Source of the DNA: Calvatia gigantea
Lineage: Eukaryota > Basidiomycota > Agaricomycetes > Agaricales > Lycoperdaceae
Length of the DNA: 64,000 bases
Assembly: GCA_025093985.1 (NCBI GenBank)
Contig: JACAAK010000004.1
Coordinates: 1,612,001 to 1,676,000 of the forward strand
Reading direction: 5' to 3'
The notes beneath the pieces were generated by a model, which was given only the letters and a program-made list of their open reading frames with translations, was not told where the DNA came from and made no database searches. Positions 55,787-64,000 of this stretch are shown here, piece by piece (within the stretch, counting starts at the first letter, position 1; each line of letters opens with the position of its first letter). A program made the translations under genes and the position numbers.

Positions 55787-58700
55787 ATGGCAAAGGGCGA
55801 AGACTTGCCCCCCATGCTCTCAGTTTCAAAGAAGAAACGCTCAGACGAAGACAATGTTTCTGTCGATGTTGGCCAGAAACCGATTCAACTCCAACGTCGG
55901 CGGGTCTGGCGTGCCTGCGAGAGTTGCCGGTGCGTTATTTTCCTCCCCCCACCTTTCCATATCGCCCGTCTTCCCCTATGGTTCTCATCTCGAATCTTCC
56001 CATACCAGCCGCAAGAAAATCAAGTGCGACGGATGTGAACCTACTTGCTCACAATGCGCATCATCTGGCTCACAGTGCACTTGGCTACAGACTAAGGATC
56101 GAGCGGCGCTCAGTCGCCAGTATGTCCTTTTCTTTTACTCTCTGGTTGCTCCTCTTGCCGACTTGCTACTTACCTCAGCTACGTACAAGAACTTGAGGCC
56201 CGCCTATTACATATGGAATCCTTATTCACACAGATAGCTCCTGTCCTTGAACAGCTGGGGCCCGTACCTAACGGCGCCATCCCGTCTTCATCGTCAATAC
56301 CGTCAGGCACAGTCACTGCAGATAAAGTTACTCCTGCCGCTGCGGCCGCTGTCCTTCGCTCTCTTGCTCCAAAGGGACAGCAGACATCTGAACCATCTAC
56401 TCCTACCAGCACCAAACTGGAGGACGATGTCAGCGAGTCCTTTGGACAGCTTGCACTCGATGAATACGGTCATATGAGATGGATAGGGGGTTCATCTACA
56501 ATGTCACTCATCCAATCTTTCAGAGCTCTCACATCATCCCCATTGCACCGCATCTCTCCGATGGAAGAGGACCCTCACGCCCCGGGTCCAAGTGTAAACA
56601 AGCTTTACTTTCCTGCCGCCGTCTTCTTCGGCAAGGTTCGTGCTCTTCCTGGCCCTGAAGAAGTCGAATATCCCGAGCGGGACCTTGCGGATAAGCTTGT
56701 GGGTAGCCATCTCCTCTATTTCCGCCCTTGGTGATAACCATTCCGGCTCTGTAGGTGGAGGCTTACTTCGCAAGATTCCATTTCCTGATGCCAGTGCTTG
56801 ACAAGCCATCTTTTCTCCAAAAGTATCGCAATCTCATGGATAATACACATGACCACGTATTGGTTCGCTCGGAAACCGCCTTTCTATCATTGGTGTTCTC
56901 AGTCTTCGCTTGCGCCGCCAATCTTGTTCAAGATCCCCGCTTGTCAACGTCAGACCGTCATGACGATGGCGGCATGGGTATGGTGTATTATGAGCGGTGT
57001 GTCCAGTTCGTTTCTCATCTATGACGTATATCATTGACTTCTGTCGCAGGGCCCTCATTCTTCAGTACATCAGTCATCCCAACATACAGGTTACTCATGT
57101 TCAATGTTTCGTTCTTATGTCATCTTTTCTGTGTTCCGTCAACTGCCTACCTCAGGCATGGATATTGATGGGTCAGGCCGTTCGCACCGGCCAAGATTTG
57201 GGACTTCATGTGAGCGCCCTTCAAAGTTACATTATTAGTCATGTGAAGCAACTAATAACCTTTTTTTTTGGCACCAGCGTTCACCGCGCCGGCTTCTGGT
57301 CAGTTCCATTGAGAAGGAGACCCGCAGGAAGATTTGGTGGGGGGTCTACGCCCTTGACCGCATGCTCGCCCTTGCCCTGGGTCGTCCGCTTGGGATTAAC
57401 GACTCTGACTGTGATGTTGAAATCCCCGTTGACATCGACGATGAAAACCTTCCAGAATACTACTCGGGCGCACCGATTACGCAACGTCAGCCTTCCTTAA
57501 TGGCTGGAATGATTCATATGATCAAGTTATATGAGATCGCTGGCCGACTTCTACGTCAGGTGTACGCTCTGGACAAATGCAAGGAAATTTTAGAACCGGA
57601 GGGAAAGGCCGAATTGCAAAACGCTGTCGAAGCGCTCGATAACGAACTTACAAAATGGTGTGATGACCTGCCGTTGGCGTTCAAATCTCAATCCGAGACA
57701 GATGAACAAGTGTCTATGGGAGCAGTTCTCTGCAGTCATTATTACTGCATCGTGACCACCCTTCACCGTAACTTCATCCCGGTGAGACGAGATCCGATGG
57801 TGAGCCCCAAATCGACCGCGAAGGCCGTTTCGTCTGCTCGGTCATGCATTCGATTGGCCCCCTCTATGAAACATGTCGTACCACCATCGCATCACCTGGC
57901 GTTCTTTATCCAGAATCTCTTCAGCTCCGCGGTCATCCTGCTTTTATACGCGATGCACTCGAACGATACTCGTGCTGCGAATCAAGCGATGGAAGAAGCA
58001 AAGAGTGCGCTTGCCGCATTAGAAGCTTGGGAAGGCCAATGGCCTGGCGCACGCAAATGTAAAGAACTTCTGATCGATCTCGTGACAAACGCAACCGATG
58101 CCATTAGTCAAGTTCAATCTCAAGCCAGTAATTCCAATATGGCCGTATCAGAGAAGGCGAACAGTTCTGCTGTTGCTCAGCCGTCTAGTCCCATTGGGCC
58201 CGGCCCTACGCGCACGGAGCGGCGCAAATCTGTGACGATTGCAACTGCGCCTGCCGGTTCGTTGCCTCCAGGACGGGCAATGAGAACAAGGACCAGGAGG
58301 ACTCAGTCCCGAGACTCCGGTGGAAGTTCCAGCAGACGACTCTCTGCTGTTTCACCTTATCGAGTTGACAGTGAGTAGTACCCTCCGACAATCTGGTTCT
58401 CCTTATCTAACCCCCTTTCCCTTAAAGGTGCCTCACGTGCACGCTCAACATCCCGCAGACGCGGGTTAGATGATAACGGGGACGGCGACAAGGGTTCGAG
58501 TCGATATTATCAATCTTTCACAAGTCCGGCACCAACAAATGCGACACTTGCACAAACCAGTCAACATAGTTCACCAGGGTCTGCTGGTCTTCCCTCACCA
58601 ACAATTTCAAGCCTCGACCCATCCACAGAACCTAGTCCACGCCTGTCAAATACGTTTAGTACGCTCAATAATCCAATATCCCCAATCGCAGCATCATCAC

Positions 58701-59155
58701 CATCTCGATTCGATTACGAGTATGCCATGCAGCCAAGCCCCCTAAGTCAGACTCAGACGAGTCCGCAACATTGGAATGGAAATGGGAATGGGAGTGGACA
58801 AGATGGACAAACGATGGACATTTATCCATCTGCCCCCCAAGATCCCGCCTTGTACGTGAACCCTTTTGGGTACGGGTCGACAATGGAGGGTGGCTATTCC
58901 GGATTTGAAACAACATCGGACTTGACACTGGCAGGTTTGTCTACCACCCCACCCAGCACCTCTTTTGCAGTTACTGGACTTCCTTTTCGGGGACTAGACT
59001 ACATCAGGAATTATAATCCCGGGGGATTTAACGCGAGCGGTGAGCAAGACTCGCTCTGGCAAAGTTACGACCCAGGCGCGTTCGGGTTTGACCCTGATTT
59101 ACCTTTCACTATTGGTGATCCTGTCTCAGAGATTCAGGATTCAACAATTCATTAA
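55787..59155 (+). CDS. Zn2Cys6 fungal transcription factor
   Basis: A binuclear zinc-cluster regulator. The start is ATG 55787. The Cys6 cluster reads RACESCR, an intron, then RKKIKCDGCEPTCSQC and a final Cys six residues on; it is basic and well formed. A linker with a coiled coil (VQELEARLLHMESLF) follows. The fungal_trans middle homology domain runs from about 56755 (EAYFARFHFLMPVLDKPSFL) through CVNCLPQAWILMGQAVRTGQ and ETRRKIWWGVYALDRMLALALG, to about 57990. The C-terminal 350 residues are Ser/Pro/Gln-rich and probably activating. This gene is unusually complete for a sugar- or xylan-type (XlnR-like) factor, but the target pathway cannot be told. Confidence 0.88.
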
Positions 59156-59542
59156 CTGACTGTAGACGTTGTTTCATTATTTTTCTTATTTCTGCTGCTT
59201 CTTTATCTCTTGTCTCATAATTAGTATCTTGGACATGCTTCAGTGTGCTGTACATAATACGTCTCCGTGTACTCGAGCATCCATAGTTGTATCCATATGC
59301 CATTTTTTTCTTTGACGAAATAGTTATACTGATAGGTTACGGCCTCTTAATAGCATGATAAATGCTTGAGACTGGGGTGGGGCGCCTGGGGACTGGAATT
59401 GCCCCTTTCCGGTAACAGAACGCCCATCATTCCGGGTATGACGATTGCCGGGTTGCAAAATGACCCCGCAATATTTAACGCGTTTTCCCACTTATTGGCG
59501 CTCTCCCTTAGCTCACTTGCTTCCACCGTACTGTTCGAGGCT

Positions 59543-61541
59543 ATGTCCCACCCTGTCGTTCATTATACCTCCGAGTCCTCATGGGCCCTGGTGAGCACCG
59601 ACCTATGAATCAATGATCAAATCAAGGAATCGAATCTGACCGGCGTCATTTCGGGTGCATTTTAGGTCGAGGACAAGTTCTCGCCATATGCGAAGGAGAC
59701 ATTGACGAAAGTTATCAAATTCCTCGAGGCATGCTACTCATTACTTGCAACCTACCGAAGACAGTTTCTGAAATGGAGCTATATCATTTCATAGGAGGAG
59801 ATTCTGCCCGCAACACGGGTTGCCCATGCACAAGTCCCGACGGACCCTGCCTTACGATGGAAAACCGTGATCCCGATTGTTGCCGAGCTGAAGGAGAAAG
59901 CGAAAAAGCTGGGGTTGTGGAACTTGTTCTTGAGCAAGGCTCACTATCCTAAGCATGGTGTCCCGCTCACCAATCTTGAAGTGCGTAGCTACATTGTGTT
60001 GAACAAGCTGCGACAGTCAGTTAACTTTGGATCGGCCCCCCCGGACAGTATGGCGTTATGGCTGAGGTCCTTGCACATGGTGGGCATATAGGACCTGAAG
60101 CCATGAACTGTTCCGCGCCCGATACGGGTAACATGGGTGAGTTCATGTGGCTTATGTGAGTTTGGATGATTAACTCATGATCGCACAGAGGTACTGGCGA
60201 GGTATGGTAATGAAGCGCAGCAGAAGGAATGGCTTGAGCCCCTCTTGAATGGCGAGATTCGGTCCGCATTTGCTATGACTGAGAAGGGCAGTGCGTATGG
60301 GATTGCATGACTGGGACAAACACACACTTACCATGTCCCGTAGTCTCCTCATCCGACGCGAAGAATATTCGCACTTCTATCAGGCTTGAGGGTGATCAAA
60401 TTGTCATCAATGGCCACAAATGGTTTGCACCACCTCCAACAGTAGCACTACAGTATGAACTGACATCCATAGGTGGATCTCCGGCGCTGGTGATCCAAGA
60501 TGCAAAATTCATCTTGTCATGGGCAAGAGCGATGCAAACAACAAGAGTGCATACAACCAACAGAGCGTTGTCATTGTCCCTGCCAACACACCAGGAGTGA
60601 AAATCATTCGTCCCATGCAGGTGTTCGGTTATGATGATGCCCCTGAGGGCCACTGCGAGATTATTTATGACAACGTTCGCGTTCCTGCAAGTAACCTTAT
60701 TCTCGGATGGGGCAGGGGATTCGAGATTATTCAAGGCCGTCTTGGGTACGTCGTCTCTGGATGTTCCGAACCGAGTCGATAAAACGATGTGAACAGTCCT
60801 GGCCGCATTCACCATTGCATGCGCTCTGTTGGGGCAGCTGAGTGTGCGCTGAACCTCCTCCTTCAGCGGGTTACAGACCCCAGTCGCAAGACCTTTGGCA
60901 AGTTCCTTTATGAGCACGGTATGCCCTCCAATATTCATCATGATTTGAAGATCAAATAATTTTTATTGCCTAGGTACTGTCGTGGCTGACATCGCCAAGT
61001 CCCGTGCGGAAATTGAGGCCGCTCGTCTTCTGGTCTACAGTGCTGCTCTTCAGGTATGAGTTTTTCTTTCGCTCCCCTAATGACGCGACTACTTACAGCA
61101 GTGGGGTAGATTGACAAGGTCAAGGCGAAGGGTGCACTCAAGGAGATCGGTATTGCCAAGGTCAGCCCTTTATCCGATTTTCAGTGTCTACAAGTAGTTT
61201 GACAGCCTCTCTTTTTGCAGTTTGTTGTCCCTTCAATGGCATTGACCGTGATTGACCGCGCTATCCAATCATTTGGAGCTGAGGGCGTCTCACAAGACCA
61301 GGAGCTCGCAATCCGCTGGGCCCACTTACGTACCCTCCGCATCGCCGATGTGGGCCCCTTGCCGCCCTCCTCTACCAGAAAGTTTACTTATGAGTTTTTT
61401 TAGGGACCTGATGCTGTTCACATTCAACAAGTGGGTCAGCGCGAACTCAAGCGCGTTCCGTATCTTGTCCAGAAGACAAAAGAAAAAAAAGAAAGAGAAC
61501 AGGCATTGTTTAAAAAGTATAACGTCAAGGCCCACCTTTGA
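59543..61541 (+). CDS. Acyl-CoA dehydrogenase (ACAD10/11-like), probably peroxisomal
   Basis: A flavoenzyme that makes 2-enoyl-CoA from acyl-CoA. The start at ATG 59543 gives [16 protein letters not shown]; about twelve exons follow. Blocks are [138 protein letters not shown] and [15 protein letters not shown]. Intron 2 (near 59731-59793) has a GC donor (GAG|GCATGC) and joins KFLE to EEILPATR. The C-terminal three residues Ala-His-Leu match the PTS1 pattern, suggesting peroxisomal beta-oxidation. The APH kinase domain of ACAD10/11 is absent. Confidence 0.9.
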
Positions 61542-62771
61542 GCAAAAAAGAGGCTTGAGTCAACCCGAAAAAAGATTGCATGCTAGGATGTCCTACCTGT
61601 AGATCTGGAGTGGTATGATATGTCCATGATGTAGCTCGTAAAAACGCCTTGATTTGGGCCTTGATTCTCGGCCCCGATCTCGGGAAAATAGGTAGTCGAT
61701 GAATAACATTTCAGAATGATAACCTTAGTTCCTTGACAATCTCCGGCGTTTGGGGTGAAACAATTGGGATAAGCGAGCGAGATTTTTAATACATCGAATT
61801 GACTGGAAAGTTGAAGGACGAAATCCAGATGTCGCTCCGCTTGTTGGCGGGGTTCTACCAGAATAAGGCGGCTATTTAATTTTTAGGTACGCTGAGCAAA
61901 TTGCGGCGCCGGGGAAACCTACCTACGTCGCCAAAATCGGTCAGCGAAGCTACTAAAGTGACCCGGGTAGTATATCTGGTACATTTATCCGCAAAGGTCG
62001 TTCTAGAAAGACAGATGGCTTCAACCGTGTAGCACTACGAGCTACTTGGTTGGTCTCTGCTTATGTCCGCATTTACCGAAGCTAGCAACGTGCAGAAAAA
62101 AAGGGGCTCGAGAGCCGGTGGAGCTTCGCTAATTGTAGCCATGGACCTGGTTATGACTTGCACGGGCCCGACTTCCTCGTGAACTTAAGGCAATGGTAAC
62201 CAATGATTGGCTTTAAGGGGAAGGAGATTTCAGTTCCTCGGTGATCATCGATCATCAAGCGGTTGTAGGAGTGGTTGTTGCCGTTTCCCGGCACTCAATG
62301 GGATTACTGGCGGCGGGGGCTGCCTTGACCTGCTTCTGCATCTGGATAAGTATCAGAGAGGGGCCCGGTCATTCTCAATAAGCGGGGGGCAATTTTGATT
62401 GGACAGGAGTGTCCTAAAATAAATCTCTTGATCAATTGAGGAGGACCGCCACCAACACAGTTCCGATCCAAATTTGTATTTAACAGACTCCGAGATCCAT
62501 GAGAAGCACGACAAGGGACCTTTTTTTTTTTGAGGGGGCCTAGAACAAAACAAAGTAAAGACAAGGTCCCCAAACGGTCCAGGAATAGCGGCAAATTTTT
62601 GGGGTAACACAGCAAGAGAACGGTCAGTTGCGAATGGAGTTCATTTAGGGGGGATTGCCATGTGGGGTAAAGCTTAAAGCCTTATAGTATTGTTCACGTG
62701 ACTTTGGGAATGCATCGCATTAATAATTATTTTAGGAAACACAGTGGGTACTTCGAGAAGAGAGCAGGCCA
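61542..62771. other. 1.2-kb gene-free gap
   Basis: No coding exon, tRNA or repeat that I can name. It holds a T-run at 62520-62531 and a few short ORFs without family features (for example 62207-62398). The last 100 bp before 62772 probably form the promoter of the next gene. Confidence 0.5.
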
Positions 62772-63396
62772 ATGTCGACTGCGACGGCACAAGACGACGG
62801 GGAGCAAGAGGTTAAGCGAGTAATCCGACTCGAAATCCCACCGCGCTTTTTCTACGTCACTGGTACTGCGCTGGTTGTTGGGAGTGCTATTGGAATCGTA
62901 CGAGGCGGACGTCTGGCAGGCATGCAGTTTTTGGCTGAAAATGTGCATCGACCACCTAGGACGGTCCAAGGCTGGTACTTTTACAACAAGACCAAAAATT
63001 ACAAGGTCATGTTAGGAGGGCTGAAGGGTGCAGGAATGGAATCGCTCAGACTGGGCCTTACCGCGCTAGGGTGGGTCGGAACGGAGGAGGGTATGGAGAG
63101 ACTGGGGTGGAGTGAAATGAAGGCCACTTGTGCGGGAGCAGTAACGGCGGGAGCGTTTTCTGCAGTATGTGAGTAAGAGATCCGTCGTATATTGATAGAT
63201 GCAGTGCATGACGGAACACGGAAATTTTTGTGCCCATTTAGACGGGCTGCCCTGGAAGACGACTAGACGGACGTTGGCCCTTGGGGTGATTCTTGGGAGC
63301 ACGTTGGATATGCTTCGGTGGGCACGTTGGGAGATGGAGACGCGTGTTGGAGGAGGAGATGATAAGAAGCAGCTAGTAGTCGTAGTAGCCGTATAG
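62772..63396 (+). CDS. Tim17/22/23-like membrane protein
   Basis: A 183-residue protein from exons 62772-63168 and 63242-63396. Three or four Gly-rich hydrophobic segments are seen: VTGTALVVGSAIGIVRGG near residue 30, MLGGLKGAGMESLRLGLTAL near 80, TCAGAVTAGAFSAVYGL near 120 and TLALGVILGSTLDMLRW near 150. The Gly-x-x-x-Gly spacing and the number of segments resemble the Tim17/Tim22/Tim23 family of inner-membrane proteins; the N-terminus is hydrophilic and lacks a cleavable signal. The assignment is by pattern only, so a different mitochondrial or ER membrane protein is possible. Confidence 0.5.
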
Positions 63397-63556
63397 TTTA
63401 TTATATAGACGAGGGGGAGTAAGTAGATAAGTAATTACACACTAGACCGAGCATTGGCCCTGGACACATCTTGCTCTCTTTTTTTTTTTTTCTCGCACCG
63501 GAACTTTACTTTCCCAGTTTTCTCCACAGCCAAAGCGGCGTAGACAAGAGCCACCA

Positions 63557-64000
63557 ATGACGATCTCCACTCCAGCCAAATTCTCTTACTTTCCTGCCCT
63601 CATGATCAAGCTCTGGCCATCTGCCCCACAGGACCAGCTGACGCCCAAGGCGAGGCAGCAGGAGCAGAACCCGTTCGACAGCCTAGCTCAAGGACAGCAA
63701 TACTACAGCTCTGGGCCATCGACGCCGACCTCTGTGCATCCGCTTCTGCAGACCAACTCACCCTTGAGCCCGTTTTCCGGCTCGGCAGGATCGGATCTCA
63801 CGCCCGCTGGTGGCATCTCCTCTTTCGGCCCTTGGCCTGCTGCTCAACCGACAACCCAGCTCTCCCTTCATGCTCCCGTCTTCAACATGCAACAACCTCC
63901 CAAAGGCAACCGCAAGCAGCTATCAAACGTCTCCTCAGCGCCATCGCCATCGTCCTCCTCGCCAGCTCCTCCCCCCTCATCCCCCACTCCCCCAGCTTCC
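63557..64000 (+). CDS. 5' end of Ser/Pro-rich protein, cut by window edge
   Basis: From an ATG at 63557 the frame is open to the last base of the window (148 codons) with no stop. The product is Pro/Ser/Gln-rich: MTISTPAKFSYFPALMIKLW, PWPAAQPTTQLSLHAPVFNM, then a run of SSAPSPSSSSPAPPP type. Codon use (GC-rich third positions) is that of a real gene. No domain falls inside the window, so I do not assign a family; an N-terminal disordered region of a signalling or RNA-binding protein is the likeliest guess. Confidence 0.6.
   Translation, partial: MTISTPAKFSYFPALMIKLWPSAPQDQLTPKARQQEQNPFDSLAQGQQYYSSGPSTPTSVHPLLQTNSPLSPFSGSAGSDLTPAGGISSFGPWPAAQPTTQLSLHAPVFNMQQPPKGNRKQLSNVSSAPSPSSSSPAPPPSSPTPPAS

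Noticed and set aside
1..64000. CRISPR arrays, rRNA, tRNA, biosynthetic gene cluster
   Set aside because: No regular spaced repeats, no rRNA-like sequence, no tRNA cloverleaf noticed in the intergenic gaps, and the neighbouring genes are unrelated housekeeping functions.

Overview
This window is nuclear DNA from a filamentous basidiomycete, most likely an Agaricomycete (mushroom-forming fungus). Genes lie on both strands a few tens to hundreds of bases apart. Most are split by many introns of about 45-75 bases with GTRNGT-type donors. The products are standard fungal orthologues plus families common in Agaricomycetes: a Zn2Cys6 regulator, an F-box protein, a multi-pass membrane protein and serine/proline-rich disordered proteins. 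Several exon structures were rebuilt by hand from both strands, and splice sites are given where worked out.

Layout. Bases 1-5600 are AT-rich repeat territory. They hold two related, broken LTR-retroelement 3' ends (322-1639 and 2668-3464) and a solo LTR with a 5-bp target duplication (3651-4376). From 5601 to 16811 come a PPR protein, a disordered protein, MDM10, a possible SWSAP1/Rdl1-like protein, PKR1, PSF3, a small predicted mitochondrial protein and a TFIIIC subunit. From 17576 to 28877 lie MET2, PCH2/TRIP13, a SelW-like Rdx protein, CLASP/STU1, the mitochondrial rhomboid PCP1 and TRS20. From 29182 to 45453 lie a disordered protein, ARP4, ERB1, an unknown gene, a 7-TM-like membrane protein, a DUF2423-like basic protein, SmF, DR1/NCB2, a MAK32-like PfkB protein, a phosphopantetheinyl transferase and RPC34. 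After a 1.5-kb gap come an F-box protein, mitochondrial AspRS, an IVY1-like BAR protein, bL19m, PABP2, a Zn2Cys6 factor and a predicted peroxisomal acyl-CoA dehydrogenase. A 1.2-kb gap follows, then a Tim17-like membrane protein and the 5' end of a Ser/Pro-rich protein cut by the window edge.

The genes do not form one pathway. Loose themes recur: mitochondrial biogenesis (PPR, MDM10, PCP1, AspRS, bL19m, Tim17-like), RNA polymerase III transcription (TFIIIC subunit, RPC34), and chromatin/replication/recombination (PSF3, PCH2, ARP4, DR1, possible SWSAP1). Head-to-head pairs with short shared promoters are frequent, and one convergent pair (PKR1/PSF3) overlaps at its stop codons. I found no CRISPR array, no tRNA or rRNA gene, no biosynthetic cluster and no clear new multi-gene system. 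The most unusual items are an 8-nt microexon that separates the two cysteines of the SelW-like redox motif from each other in the gene, three GC-AG-type introns, and a retroelement family with an ORF I do not recognise.
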